A stretch of 64,000 nucleotides of DNA from Bryobacterales bacterium (GTDB lineage: Bacteria > Acidobacteriota > Terriglobia > Bryobacterales > Bryobacteraceae). Under the pieces are notes generated by a model that saw nothing but the letters and a program-made list of their open reading frames with translations, was not told the DNA's origin and did no database searches. The DNA lies in assembly GCA_020852175.1 (NCBI GenBank), contig JADZBH010000005.1:62001-126000 (forward strand). The letters run 5' to 3'. The translations under genes and the position numbers were made by a program. Positions within the stretch are counted from its first letter, which is position 1. Each line of letters begins with the position of its first letter. Below, piece by piece: positions 26,091 through 35,438 of this stretch.

Positions 26091-27319
26091 CAGTGGTCCG
26101 CGATGCCTCCGTCCCGAAAAACGTATGCCGGACGGTTCACCGGCTTATAAGGATGCGCGGCGGCCACCTTCTCGTCCAGATCCACGCCCAGTCCCGGCCT
26201 GTCCGGAAGTGCGGCGAAGCCGTTCGCCACTTCCACCGCTCCGCCGTGGAACAGATCCTTCACCCATTGTTGGGGATTCGGGTTGTACTCCTGAATGGTG
26301 CAGGCGGGCGTCGTCGCGTCCACGTGCAGCGAGGTGAGCGTCGATACCTCGCTTTGCGGATTGTGGGGCGCCATCTCGACGCGGTAGGTCTCGGCGATCA
26401 CGCCGATTTTCTTCATTTCAAGAATCCCGCCCGCGTGGCACACGTCCGGTTGGATGAAGTTCACCAGGTGGCGCGAGCAAAAATCGGAGAAGCCGTATTT
26501 GGTGAAGGAGCGTTCGCCTGTCGCCAGCGGCACTTTCGTCTTCTGACGCAGCAGTTCCAGTTCGCCCAGGTCTTCCAGTTGCGTCGGCTCCTCGACGAAG
26601 AGCGGCCGCAGTTCCTCGATGCGTGTGCAGAAGTCGATGGCCATCACGGTGGTCAGCTTGCCGTGGGCGTCGATGGCGATGTCGAAGTCATCCCCCACGG
26701 CGGTGCGGACGCGCTCCAACGTTTTCGCTCCTTCGCGCACGGCGAATGAAGGAATCACAACGTCGTTGTCCACGCGAATGAAGCCGCTCTTGGCGGCGGT
26801 GTAGCCTTCGCTCTTGGCTTGCAGGAACGCCTCGGGCGTGGAGCCGCAGTCCTTGTACAGACGCACCCGCTGGCGGGCCTTGCCGCCCAGCAACTTATAT
26901 ATGGGTTGACCCAGAGCCTTGCCCAGAATGTCCCACAGGGCGATCTCCACGGCGCTGATGGCGCTGTTCAGAATCGGCCCTCCGCGCCAGCGCGGCCAGC
27001 GGAACATCGCCTGGTAGTGCAGCTCGATGTCGGTGGGGTCCTTGCCCAGCAGATACCGTTCGTGCTCCATGATGGCGCTGGCCAGCGTTGCTTCCTTCGA
27101 CGTAATGGAGCCCTCGCCCAACCCTGTCAGACCCTGGTTCGTGTATACCTTGCAGAAGGCCCAGTTCACGCTGCCCACGTTCACGATGAACGTCTTCAAG
27201 CCGGTGATTTTCAAGTTAAGTGGCTTGGCCTTTTCGGTGGCGGCTCGCAAGGGGGCCAGCACGCTGGCCGGCAGGGCGAGCCCGATGGCGGATTGAACCA
27301 GTTCGCGGCGCGAGATCAT
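26090..27319 (-). CDS. Tat-exported enolase-superfamily dehydratase, galactonate/mannonate dehydratase-like
   Basis: A 409-residue mandelate racemase/muconate-lactonising-type enzyme. MISRRELVQSAIGLALPASV is a twin-arginine signal. The metal ligands and base residues expected for the galactonate/mannonate dehydratase branch are present: DIAIDAHGK (Asp and His), LFVEEPTQ (Glu), LATGERSF (Glu) and MAPHNPQSEVS (His). The reaction would be dehydration of a sugar acid to a 2-keto-3-deoxy acid. The ATG at 27319 is preferred over an upstream TTG/ATG because it places the Tat motif at the N-terminus and has GGAG 9 bases upstream. Stop overlaps the next start as TGATG. Confidence 0.9.
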   Translation of the reverse strand: MISRRELVQSAIGLALPASVLAPLRAATEKAKPLNLKITGLKTFIVNVGSVNWAFCKVYTNQGLTGLGEGSITSKEATLASAIMEHERYLLGKDPTDIELHYQAMFRWPRWRGGPILNSAISAVEIALWDILGKALGQPIYKLLGGKARQRVRLYKDCGSTPEAFLQAKSEGYTAAKSGFIRVDNDVVIPSFAVREGAKTLERVRTAVGDDFDIAIDAHGKLTTVMAIDFCTRIEELRPLFVEEPTQLEDLGELELLRQKTKVPLATGERSFTKYGFSDFCSRHLVNFIQPDVCHAGGILEMKKIGVIAETYRVEMAPHNPQSEVSTLTSLHVDATTPACTIQEYNPNPQQWVKDLFHGGAVEVANGFAALPDRPGLGVDLDEKVAAAHPYKPVNRPAYVFRDGGIADH

Positions 27320-27400
27320 GCGGGGATGCTCCGTTCGGGCCAGCATATCGCAGCTTGGCCGCATGGTGGCGTCCCCGCGCAGCGGCGGCCAGGCGCCGCC

Positions 27401-28462
27401 TTACACCTTCGTCATTTTCGTGATGCGGCCTACTTCCACCCACTCGGCCACGAACACGTTGCCTTTGTGGTCGAAGCATCCGCCGTGGGGACACACGAAC
27501 TTGCCCGGAGTGAAGGTGTCGCGGGCCTGCACGCGCGTCTTGCGCCAATCGGATTTGGAATCGTCGCCGAGGTCGGCCACCAGCCTGTTTTCCTTGTCGA
27601 GAATCAGCACCCGCGCGCCCAGGTCGGGTATCAGCATCAGGTTCTTGTGGAAGCTGAAGTGGCAGGGCAGGTTCATGTCCTGGGTGACAAAGCGCAGGTG
27701 CTTGCCATCGAGGTCGAAGTACTGCAACCGGTTGTTCGAGCGGTCGGCCGTGACCAACTCTTCCTTGCCCGAGCGCTTGTCGATGAAAATACCGTGAGGA
27801 GAGTTCAGCGAGCCGGGATCCTTCGTCTTTCCGCCGCCAAAGGTGCGGATGAACTTGCCTGACTTGTCGTACTGGTTCACATAGCTGGAACCGTAGCCGT
27901 CGCCTACATAGATGTCGCCGCTGGAGGCCACGGCGAGGTTCGTCGGCACATACTTCACAAGCGGCTTGCCGTCCGTGTCGAGCTTATAGAAGTCGGACTC
28001 CTTCGGATAGCCGAGCGTCATGAGCACTTTGCCGTCCAGCGTCGTCTTCACCACCAGGGACCGCTTCGTGTCGCACAGATAGAGGAACTCTTCCTTGCCT
28101 TCCTTCTGGATGTGCAGGCCATGCGCGCCGCCGGCGAACTCGCTGCCCCAACTGGTGATGAACTTGCCTTTGCTATCGAACACCACCATGGCGTCGGGGG
28201 AAACGCTGTTTTTGTGCACGGTGTGGAAGACGTAAAATCGGCCCTGGGAGTCCTCGACAATCCCGTGAGTGTTGCCGTATTGAATACGGCTGGGCAGTTC
28301 TCCCCAGTCGTGCTGGACCTTGTAGGAGTGGTCGCCGGAGCCGGTGACCACCTGATTCGATCCGGATTTTTGTGCGCCCAGAATGGACGGAGCCGCCCCC
28401 GAGGCAAGCGCCCCGGCGGTGGCCGTCTGAATGAATGTACGGCGGGAGTTCTCTTGGTTCAT
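27401..28462 (-). CDS. Tat-exported NHL-type beta-propeller protein
   Basis: A 353-residue protein. MNQENSRRTFIQTATAGALASG is a Tat signal (SRRTFIQ). Repeated 40-50-residue blades follow (HGIVEDSQGRFYVFHTVHK, HGIFIDKRSGKEELVTADRSNNRLQYFDLDGK, HGGCFDHKGNVFVAEWVEVGRITK), typical of NHL/SMP-30-like six-bladed propellers. The function is probably binding or hydrolysis in the periplasm; no catalytic residues can be assigned. It is 81 bases upstream of and co-directional with the enolase-family gene. Confidence 0.85.
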   Translation of the reverse strand: MNQENSRRTFIQTATAGALASGAAPSILGAQKSGSNQVVTGSGDHSYKVQHDWGELPSRIQYGNTHGIVEDSQGRFYVFHTVHKNSVSPDAMVVFDSKGKFITSWGSEFAGGAHGLHIQKEGKEEFLYLCDTKRSLVVKTTLDGKVLMTLGYPKESDFYKLDTDGKPLVKYVPTNLAVASSGDIYVGDGYGSSYVNQYDKSGKFIRTFGGGKTKDPGSLNSPHGIFIDKRSGKEELVTADRSNNRLQYFDLDGKHLRFVTQDMNLPCHFSFHKNLMLIPDLGARVLILDKENRLVADLGDDSKSDWRKTRVQARDTFTPGKFVCPHGGCFDHKGNVFVAEWVEVGRITKMTKV

Positions 28463-28567
28463 GGCTGTGTGGACCTGCCGTAATACCATATCAAAAGGTG
28501 AAGCTCAGCGTGGTGCAAGGGTATACCCGGGCCCGCGCTTCCACGTTCGATGGAAACCTGCTATTCT

Positions 28568-28647
28568 GAGGATTCGGTTTCCACCGAACCTCAGGGTTTG
28601 TGTGTCTCCCCAAGAGTAACGTTGGGGTTGGCCGTCCCTGAGAGGGA
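28568..28647 (+). promoter_or_regulatory. Structured 5' leader of rpmH with three hairpins
   Basis: Three hairpins precede rpmH. The first pairs 28568-28578 with 28583-28592 (GAGG-A-TTCGGT with ACCGAACCTC, one bulged A, TTCC loop). The second is CCCCAA/TTGGGG at 28608-28613 and 28622-28627. The third is TCCCT-GAG-AGGGA at 28635-28647, whose 3' arm contains the AGGGA ribosome-binding site of rpmH. A sequestered ribosome-binding site suggests translational control of the L34-RNase P-YidC operon (inference). Confidence 0.5.
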
Positions 28648-28656
28648 AGAACCACA

Positions 28657-28827
28657 ATGCCGAAACGTACATTTCAACCGAACAATCGTAAGCGGGCCAA
28701 AACACACGGCTTCCGTGTCCGCATGGAGACCAAGGATGGGCAGGCTATCCTGTCGCGCCGCCGTGCCAAGGGCCGCTGGAAGCTCAGTGTCAGCGACGAG
28801 CGAGCCGTCCGTTACGGCAAGCGCTAA
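28657..28827 (+). CDS. rpmH: 50S ribosomal protein L34
   Basis: A 56-residue basic protein matching L34: [20 protein letters not shown], then [19 protein letters not shown] and KLSVSD before the terminal YGKR. It is slightly longer than the 46-residue E. coli protein because of a C-terminal extension. It heads the conserved rpmH-rnpA-yidD-yidC-khpB-mnmE cluster, normally beside the chromosome origin. AGGGA lies 9-10 bases upstream of the ATG. Confidence 0.97.
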   Translation: MPKRTFQPNNRKRAKTHGFRVRMETKDGQAILSRRRAKGRWKLSVSDERAVRYGKR

Positions 28828-29191
28828 TTCACCGCAACGGCGCGGGGGAAACTCGTTTCCCAAAACGGCGCGGTTGTTGAAAACTCCGGAATTCAAACGG
28901 GTCTATGATCGCGGCAGGAAGATCAGCGGCCCGTTTTTCATGGTGATTGGCGCTACCAGGCCGGACTCGGAGCCGGCACGAATTGGTTTCACGGTTCCCC
29001 GGCGGCTAGGAAACTCCGTTGTCCGCAACCGCATCCGGCGGCGGATGCGCGAGGCCGTCCGGTTGGAGCTGGCCCAGTTGGCGGCGGGCCGAGATCTTGT
29101 GTTCCACCCCCGGAGCGCCGTACTGGCCGCTCCCTTCACCGAGTTGAGGCGGGAAGTGGAAAGGGTTTTTCGCGTATGCGGAACTTGGTAG
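28787..29191 (+). CDS. rnpA: Ribonuclease P protein component
   Basis: The conserved RnpA core is clear: [47 protein letters not shown] (the RNR motif that contacts pre-tRNA and RNase P RNA) and the C-terminal [10 protein letters not shown]. No ATG exists upstream of the core; the nearest usable start is the GTG at 28787, which lies inside rpmH and overlaps it by 41 bases. A TTG at 28874 would remove part of the conserved N-terminus. The protein would be 134 residues. It binds the leader side of pre-tRNA together with the catalytic RNA. Confidence 0.9.
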   Translation: MSATSEPSVTASANSPQRRGGNSFPKTARLLKTPEFKRVYDRGRKISGPFFMVIGATRPDSEPARIGFTVPRRLGNSVVRNRIRRRMREAVRLELAQLAAGRDLVFHPRSAVLAAPFTELRREVERVFRVCGTW

Positions 29192-29385
29192 TCGCCTTTC
29201 TTCGTTTGTACAAGCAGTGGCTCTCCCCACTGCTGCCCAACGCCTGCCGGTTTCATCCCACCTGTTCCGTCTACATGTCCGAGGCGGTTAGCCGCCACGG
29301 CGTGTGGCGCGGAGTCTGGCTTGGTCTTCGGCGCCTGGCCCGGTGCCATCCCCTTCAGGAAGGCGGTTTCGATCCCGTACCATGA
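29176..29385 (+). CDS. yidD: Membrane protein insertion efficiency factor YidD
   Basis: A 69-residue protein with the YidD signature: [30 protein letters not shown], an amphipathic helix followed by the conserved C-x-F-x-PTCS core, then GLRRLARCHPLQEGGFDPVP. It assists YidC-dependent insertion. It overlaps rnpA by 16 bases and its stop overlaps the yidC start as ATGA. Confidence 0.96.
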   Translation: MRNLVVAFLRLYKQWLSPLLPNACRFHPTCSVYMSEAVSRHGVWRGVWLGLRRLARCHPLQEGGFDPVP

Positions 29386-31157
29386 GTGAACAGAACTCCG
29401 GCGAGCTGACACCCAAGCCATCGCTGGGCGGTCCCAAGAAAGATCTCTCCATGGAGAGCCGCCTTCTACTCGCCTTTGGCCTGATGGGCGTCGTGCTGCT
29501 CGTTTCCCAATACATCCTGCCGCAGGCTCCGGAACCTCCCAAGAAAACCGAGGTCAAAGCCGCTCCCGCCGAGGCAAAGCCCGCGTCAACAGCGGACGGA
29601 ACGGCTGAAGGCAAGGCGGACATCAAGGCCGGCAGCAGAACCGGCGGCAAGGCGGAAGGCAAGGCTGCCGCCACTGCCAAACCCGCGGCCAGCGTCACCG
29701 CGGCGCAGGAGCAGGACTTCGTCATCGACACCGATCTGTACAAGATCACCTTCACCAACCGTGGCGCGCTGGTGAAGAGCTGGATCCTCAAGAAGTACAA
29801 GGACAGCCGCGGCAAACCGCTGGAGGTGGTGAATTCACGCGCCGCCGGCAAGGCCAACTTCCCCTTTGCCATCCGTTACCGCGACGGCAAGGGCGCCCAT
29901 GAGATCAACAAGGCCCTTTTCGCCGCCAAGCCCTCGCCGGACAATCTCGGCATCGACTTTGAATACTCCAGCGGCGGCTCCTACGCCCGGAAAACCTTCC
30001 GTTTCTCCAGCCAAAGCTACCTTTCGCGCGTCACCAGCGAGTTGCGCGAGAACAATGCGCCCCGGCAGCACCTGTTGAGCTGGCGCGGCGGTTTTGGCGA
30101 TGAAACCGTCATCGGCGCGGCAGCCTCTCAACACGCCGTACTATTCGACCGCGACGCCCAGAAACTCGTCAGCCACATCGGCAAGGACGTTCCCGGCGGC
30201 GTCTTCATCCAGCGGGGCAACTTCACCTTTGCCGGCCTTCAGGACACCTACTTCGCCGCCGTCGCCCTGCCGGCAGAGAACGCGCCGTTTGAAGTCCACA
30301 TGGTGAATGACCATCTTCCCAACGCCATCGACGAAAAGGAAGACTACTTCGCGGGCGTGTCCGTGGGCGGCGAGGCGTCCAACCAGTTTCAATTGTTCCT
30401 TGGACCCAAGGACCTCGACCTGATGCGCACCATCTCGCCGAGGCTCGACCAACTGGTGGACTGGGGCTGGTTCGGCGTGATCGCCAAACCGCTCTTCCTG
30501 GCCTTGAGCTGGCTGAACAACAAGTACGTCCACAACTACGGCTGGTCCATTATCCTCCTCACGATCATCATCAACTTCCTGATGCTGCCCTTGAAGTTCA
30601 CCTCGCTCAAGTCGATGCGAGCCATGAGCGCCTTGCAGCCGGAAATGAAGAAGATCAACGACAAGTACGCCGGCATGGGCATGCGCGACCCGCGTAAACA
30701 GAAGCAGCAGGAAGAGGTGATGGCGCTGTACAAGCTGCACGGCGTGAACCCGGCTTCCGGCTGCGTTCCCATGCTGCTGCAAATCCCCTTTTTCTTCGCC
30801 TATTACAAGGTGCTCAGCGTCTCCATCGAGATGCGCGGCGCGCACTGGCTCTGGGTGAGCGACCTGTCACGGCCGGAGGACCTCGCCATCCGTGTCCTGC
30901 CTCTTTTGATGATCGCTTCCCAGTTCGTCATGCAGAAGATGACGCCCAACACCTCCGGCGACCCGGCGCAGCAGAAGATGCTTCTGATGATGCCGCTGTT
31001 TCTAGGCTTTATGTTCTACGGCCAGTCCAGCGGCCTGGTGTTATACTGGTTGACCGGCAACTTGGTTGGCATTCTGCAGCAGTGGTTCTTCAACCGGATG
31101 GCCCCTGCTCCCGCCCCGGCCACCGTGCCGGCCGCCAAGCGGAACCCCAAGAAGTAA
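29382..31157 (+). CDS. yidC: Membrane protein insertase YidC
   Basis: A 591-residue protein. An N-terminal transmembrane segment (residues about 26-46) is followed by an Ala/Pro/Lys-rich linker and a large periplasmic beta-sandwich domain, then a C-terminal five-helix insertase core starting near LVDWGWFGVIAKPLF, with YGWSIILLTIIINFLMLPL and LLQIPFFFAYYKVLSVSIEMR. The lipobox is absent, so this is the Gram-negative type. The linker (about 50-105) is rich in KAE/GKA repeats and is longer than in E. coli. The ATG at 29382 overlaps the yidD stop. Confidence 0.97.
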   Translation: MSEQNSGELTPKPSLGGPKKDLSMESRLLLAFGLMGVVLLVSQYILPQAPEPPKKTEVKAAPAEAKPASTADGTAEGKADIKAGSRTGGKAEGKAAATAKPAASVTAAQEQDFVIDTDLYKITFTNRGALVKSWILKKYKDSRGKPLEVVNSRAAGKANFPFAIRYRDGKGAHEINKALFAAKPSPDNLGIDFEYSSGGSYARKTFRFSSQSYLSRVTSELRENNAPRQHLLSWRGGFGDETVIGAAASQHAVLFDRDAQKLVSHIGKDVPGGVFIQRGNFTFAGLQDTYFAAVALPAENAPFEVHMVNDHLPNAIDEKEDYFAGVSVGGEASNQFQLFLGPKDLDLMRTISPRLDQLVDWGWFGVIAKPLFLALSWLNNKYVHNYGWSIILLTIIINFLMLPLKFTSLKSMRAMSALQPEMKKINDKYAGMGMRDPRKQKQQEEVMALYKLHGVNPASGCVPMLLQIPFFFAYYKVLSVSIEMRGAHWLWVSDLSRPEDLAIRVLPLLMIASQFVMQKMTPNTSGDPAQQKMLLMMPLFLGFMFYGQSSGLVLYWLTGNLVGILQQWFFNRMAPAPAPATVPAAKRNPKK

Positions 31158-31190
31158 GGCCCCGCCAGCGAGATTCTAATCGAATGGGAT

Positions 31191-31880
31191 GTGAGTGTGA
31201 GCAACCGCAAATACACCCTCGGCGAGCACGGCCCCAGGATTGAGGCTTTTCTCCAGAAGCTCTTCGGCATCGCAGGCTGGAAGCTCGATTTGGAGTTGGA
31301 AACCGGAAACGATCCTCACCCGGAGATCGAAAACCCGGATATCGTCGTGAAGTTTTTCGGGCCCGACGTGGAACTGCTTCAGGAGAACCGTGCCGAAGCC
31401 CTTTTGGCACTGGAACACCTGACCATTGAAGCGCTCAAGGTTCCGCACGACGATCACAGCCGCATCAGGTTCGATATCAACGACATGAGGCTGATGCGCA
31501 TTGAAGAGCTGCGCGCCAACGCGCTGTTCGCGGCGGATCAGGTGCGGGAGGCTCATCGACCCTTTCGTTTCAACACCATGTCCAGCCGCGAGCGGCGGCT
31601 GATCCACCTGGTTTTGCGCGACCAGACCGGCATTCGTAGTGAAAGCGAAGGCTTGGAGCCGCGCCGTAATGTCGTGATCTACCCGGCCGATATGCCTTCC
31701 TCGCCCCGGCCCACGCCTCCGCCTCCACCGCGCGGGCGTAGCGGCCCTGGCGGCCCCGGTGGGGGCCGAGGCGGCGACCGCGGGGGTCCGCGGGGCGACC
31801 GTGGCGGGCATGGTGGCGACCGGGGAGGACGCGGCGGCGACCGGCGCGGTCCCCGGGGCGATCGCGGTCCACGCTCGTAA
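31191..31880 (+). CDS. KhpB/Jag-family R3H RNA-binding protein with Arg-Gly-rich tail
   Basis: A 229-residue protein in the position normally held by khpB/jag. Residues about 45-85 correspond to the KH domain, but the GxxG loop is lost (LLQENRAEALLALEHL instead of a GKRG-type loop). Residues about 126-163 hold a recognisable R3H domain (FNTMSSRERRLIHLVLRDQ, IRSESEG, PRRNVVI). From about 168 the protein becomes Pro-rich and then a run of RGG, RGD and RGP repeats to the end. RNA binding through R3H plus the tail is likely. The GTG at 31191 was used; a second GTG sits two codons downstream. Confidence 0.88.
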   Translation: MSVSNRKYTLGEHGPRIEAFLQKLFGIAGWKLDLELETGNDPHPEIENPDIVVKFFGPDVELLQENRAEALLALEHLTIEALKVPHDDHSRIRFDINDMRLMRIEELRANALFAADQVREAHRPFRFNTMSSRERRLIHLVLRDQTGIRSESEGLEPRRNVVIYPADMPSSPRPTPPPPPRGRSGPGGPGGGRGGDRGGPRGDRGGHGGDRGGRGGDRRGPRGDRGPRS

Positions 31881-31898
31881 CCGGAACGGTTCATCTCC

Positions 31899-33251
31899 GT
31901 GCAACTCGGCGACACCATCGTTGCCATTTCAACCCCTCCGGGCCGTGGCGGCCTTGGCGTAATCCGCCTCAGCGGTCCCGCCGCGCGTCCCATCGCGGAG
32001 AAGTTTCTCTCGTTCGCCGCCGGTTCTGCCTGGACCCCGCGGGCGGCGCGTCTGGCCCGTCTCACTGACGCTTCCGGTGAAACCATCGATCACGTCGTCG
32101 CCACCTTTTTCGCCGCCCCGCGGAGCTACACCGCCGAGGATGCCGTCGAACTCTCCTGTCACGGCTCGCCCGTCGTCCTGCGCCACGCCATCGAGCGCGC
32201 CTGTTCCCACGGAGCCCGTCTCGCCGAGCCCGGCGAATTCACCTTGCGCGCCTTTCTGAACGGCCGCATCAACCTGCCCCAGGCCGAGGCCATCCACGAC
32301 CTCATCCAGTCCACCACGCTCTATCAGGCGCGCGTCGCCGCCCGGCAAAGCGAAGGTTCACTGGCCCGGGTGCTGCAACCGCTTAAGTCGCAGTATCTCG
32401 GCCTGATTGCCCTGCTGGAAGCCGGCATCGACTTCGCCGAGGACGACATTTCCGTGGCTACCGACGCTCAGATCGACGCCCGTATCGCCCCTCTCGAAGC
32501 CGAACTCGACCGCCTTGTCCGCAGCTTCACCTGGGGCAAGCTGGTTGTTTCCGGCCTGACGCTGGCCATCGCGGGCCGGCCCAACGTGGGCAAGAGCAGC
32601 CTGTTCAACCGTCTTCTCGAACAGGACCGCGCCATCGTCACCGACATCGCCGGCACCACCCGGGACACCGTCAGCGAAACAGCCTCGCTCGACGGCATTC
32701 CCATCCGCCTCGTCGATACCGCGGGCATTCGCGAGGGCCAGGATCCCGTGGAACGTCTCGGCATCGAGCGCAGCCTGCAAGCCATCGCGGACGCCGATTT
32801 AACCCTGGTTGTCTGGGACCTGTCGCAACCTCTCACGCCTGGCGATCACGAGATTTTCGAGCGAGCCAGCGCCCAGGGCCCCACCTTGCTGGTGGGGAAC
32901 AAGTGCGATCTTCCGCAAGCTTTCCCGCCTCCTGGCAACCTGCTGCCCGTTTCCGCTCTCGATTCGACGGGATTCGACGCGCTGCGGCAGCGTATTGTCG
33001 AAGCCGCCGCGCCCGAGGGCCGGCTGGGCCTGGAGTCCGGCTTCATCACCAGTCTCCGCCACGAACGTCTGCTCCGGGAGTCGGTGGAGGCTCTGCGCCG
33101 CGCCCGCGCCGCGCTGGGACAATCCCTGCCCCACGAAATGCTGCTGTTGGACCTTTATGCCGCCCTCGAACCGCTGGACGCCATCACCGGCAAGACCACG
33201 GCCGACGACATTTTGAACCGGATCTTCTCCACCTTCTGCATCGGAAAATAG
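31899..33251 (+). CDS. mnmE: tRNA modification GTPase MnmE
   Basis: A 450-residue protein, full length. N-terminal [22 protein letters not shown] is the tetrahydrofolate-binding domain; the G domain has [20 protein letters not shown] and NKCDL; the C-terminus ends FCIGK, the conserved FC(I/V)GK tail that carries the catalytic cysteine. With MnmG it installs carboxymethylaminomethyl on uridine 34. A GTG start is used at 31899, 18 bases after khpB. Confidence 0.98.
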   Translation: MQLGDTIVAISTPPGRGGLGVIRLSGPAARPIAEKFLSFAAGSAWTPRAARLARLTDASGETIDHVVATFFAAPRSYTAEDAVELSCHGSPVVLRHAIERACSHGARLAEPGEFTLRAFLNGRINLPQAEAIHDLIQSTTLYQARVAARQSEGSLARVLQPLKSQYLGLIALLEAGIDFAEDDISVATDAQIDARIAPLEAELDRLVRSFTWGKLVVSGLTLAIAGRPNVGKSSLFNRLLEQDRAIVTDIAGTTRDTVSETASLDGIPIRLVDTAGIREGQDPVERLGIERSLQAIADADLTLVVWDLSQPLTPGDHEIFERASAQGPTLLVGNKCDLPQAFPPPGNLLPVSALDSTGFDALRQRIVEAAAPEGRLGLESGFITSLRHERLLRESVEALRRARAALGQSLPHEMLLLDLYAALEPLDAITGKTTADDILNRIFSTFCIGK

Positions 33252-33307
33252 CGAGTCTTCCCCGCCGGGCGCTACTCTCTTAAAGAGGGCCTGGCGGCCT
33301 TCCCACT

Positions 33308-34330
33308 ATGCCCAAAGCTCTGATTACCGGTGTCACTGGCCAGGATGGCTCGTATCTGGCTGAATTGCTGCTCCAGAAGGGGTATGAGGTACACGGCATC
33401 AAACGGCGGTCGTCCAGTTTCAACACCGGCCGTGTCGATGGCATTTACGCCGACCTCCACGAGAAGCGCAACCGTTTCTACCTTCACTTCGCCGACCTGG
33501 CCGACTCTTCCAGCCTTTCCCGGCTGCTCTATGACATTCAGCCGGACGAGGTTTATAACCTCGCCGCGCAAAGCCATGTCCGCGTCAGCTTCGACATTCC
33601 CGAATACACCAGCGACATCACCGCCACGGGGGCTCTACGGCTGCTGGAGAGTATTCGTCAAACGGGCATCAAGGCGCGCTTTTATCAGGCCAGTTCGAGC
33701 GAGATGTATGGTTCGACGGCTCCGCCCCAGAGCGAAACAACCGTGTTTCACCCTCGCAGCCCCTACGCCTGCGCGAAACTCTTCGCGCACTCGATCACCG
33801 TCAACTTCCGCGAAAGCTACAACATGTTCGCCGTCAGCGGCATCCTGTTCAACCACGAATCCCCGCGGCGCGGTGAAACCTTCGTGACACGCAAAATCGC
33901 CCACGCCGTCGCTCATATCAAGTTCGGACTACAGAAGAAGTTATACCTGGGCAACCTCGACGCCAAACGGGACTGGGGCTACGCGCCGGAGTATGTGGAA
34001 GCCATGTGGCGCATGTTGCAGCATGAAAACCCTGAGGATTTCGTGATTGGCACCGGCGAAACCCACAGCGTGCAGGAGTTCGTCGAGTTGGCCTTTGCCC
34101 ACGCCGGTCTGGATTGGCGCGAGCATGTGGAATTCGATGTCCGATACCTGCGTCCCGCCGAGGTGGATGCCCTGCAGGCGGACCCCGCGAAGGCCCGGCG
34201 CGTACTTGGCTGGAAGCACCGGACAGGATTCGAACAACTGGTGCGCATCATGGTGGACGCCGAAATGGACGATCTGAAACGCCGCCGGATGGGGATTCTC
34301 GAACCCATCGACGATCGCAAGGAAAGCTAG
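33308..34330 (+). CDS. gmd: GDP-mannose 4,6-dehydratase
   Basis: A 340-residue extended [37 protein letters not shown] at the N-terminus is diagnostic for Gmd (NADP-binding loop plus the RRSS that contacts cofactor). ASSSEMYG and [11 protein letters not shown] (Tyr-x3-Lys) form the catalytic set. It converts GDP-D-mannose to GDP-4-keto-6-deoxy-mannose, the substrate of the next gene. The gap to that gene is only 7 bases. Confidence 0.97.
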   Translation: MPKALITGVTGQDGSYLAELLLQKGYEVHGIKRRSSSFNTGRVDGIYADLHEKRNRFYLHFADLADSSSLSRLLYDIQPDEVYNLAAQSHVRVSFDIPEYTSDITATGALRLLESIRQTGIKARFYQASSSEMYGSTAPPQSETTVFHPRSPYACAKLFAHSITVNFRESYNMFAVSGILFNHESPRRGETFVTRKIAHAVAHIKFGLQKKLYLGNLDAKRDWGYAPEYVEAMWRMLQHENPEDFVIGTGETHSVQEFVELAFAHAGLDWREHVEFDVRYLRPAEVDALQADPAKARRVLGWKHRTGFEQLVRIMVDAEMDDLKRRRMGILEPIDDRKES

Positions 34331-34337
34331 ATCTTCC

Positions 34338-35279
34338 ATGCTCGATCTCACCACGAAGCGGATTTGCGTTACGGGAGGGGGAGGCTTTCTCGGCTCGTTC
34401 GTGGCCGGCCGGCTGCGGGAGCGCGGCTGCCACCAGATATTTATCCCGCGCAGGCGCGACTACGACCTGGCCACCGGCGAAGGCGTGTCGCGTCTCATGG
34501 CCGATGCCCGGCCGGAGGTGCTGTTCCATCTGGCGGCCGTGGTGGGCGGCATCGGCGCCAACCGGGACAATCCCGGCCTGTTTTTTTACGAGAACGCGAT
34601 CATGGGCATTCAGTTGATCGAAGCTGCCCGCCGTGCCGGGGTGGAGAAAACCATCATCGCCGGCAGCATCTGCTCCTACCCCAAGTTCGCTCCTGTGCCT
34701 TTTCGCGAAGACGACCTTTGGAACGGCTACCCGGAAGAAACGAACGCCCCGTACGGCATCGCCAAGAAAGCTCTGTTGGTGCAGTGCCAAGGCTACCGCG
34801 AGCAATATGGGATGGACGCAATTTTTTTGATGCCCGTGAATTTGTACGGCCCGCGCGACAACTTCGATCTCCACACCTCGCATGTGATTCCGGCGCTGAT
34901 CCGCAAGTGCCTGGAGGCACAGGCCGCCGGGGGGCAGGAGTTGCGCGTTTGGGGCGACGGTTCGCCCACGCGGGAATTTCTTTACGTGGAGGACGCAGCC
35001 GAGGGCCTCATCGCCGGGGCCGAACGGTATTCGGGCGGCGATCCCATCAACCTGGGCAGTGGCGCTGAGATCTCCATTCGCGACCTGGCCGGCCTGATTG
35101 CCCGCCTCTGCGGGTATACCGGTTCGATCGTATGGGAAACGGACAAGCCGAATGGCCAGCCCCGCCGCCGGCTGGACGTTACCCGTGCCGAGCGGTTGAT
35201 GGACTGGCGGGCCGCCACCGGTTTTGAAGAAGGACTGCGCCGAACCATAGACTGGTACCGTTCTCATGCCGGTCTATGA
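34338..35279 (+). CDS. GDP-L-fucose synthase-like epimerase/reductase
   Basis: A 313-residue extended [20 protein letters not shown] is the NADP loop; [42 protein letters not shown] contains the catalytic Ser and the YGIAK motif in the arrangement of GDP-fucose synthase (Fcl/WcaG), and the C-terminal [15 protein letters not shown] is family-like. Next to gmd it should complete GDP-L-fucose synthesis for surface glycans. A related NAD-dependent epimerase specificity cannot be fully excluded. Confidence 0.9.
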   Translation: MLDLTTKRICVTGGGGFLGSFVAGRLRERGCHQIFIPRRRDYDLATGEGVSRLMADARPEVLFHLAAVVGGIGANRDNPGLFFYENAIMGIQLIEAARRAGVEKTIIAGSICSYPKFAPVPFREDDLWNGYPEETNAPYGIAKKALLVQCQGYREQYGMDAIFLMPVNLYGPRDNFDLHTSHVIPALIRKCLEAQAAGGQELRVWGDGSPTREFLYVEDAAEGLIAGAERYSGGDPINLGSGAEISIRDLAGLIARLCGYTGSIVWETDKPNGQPRRRLDVTRAERLMDWRAATGFEEGLRRTIDWYRSHAGL

Positions 35280-35438
35280 CCAGGTGCGGGAAGCCAATCG
35301 GGGGGCGATCCTCCGCATTCGGCGGCCATCTCTCGCCGTCTGAAGGAAAGCGCTCCCGTTGTGCCGCTCCTTCCCCCTATGCTAAAAAGGTGATTTCCGC
35401 CCGCGCCCGTAATATGGCCGGGCGAAAGGAGCATTGTC

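Noticed and set aside
28463-28656. Possible replication origin next to rpmH
   Set aside because: No TTATCCACA-like DnaA boxes or AT-rich unwinding stretch were seen.
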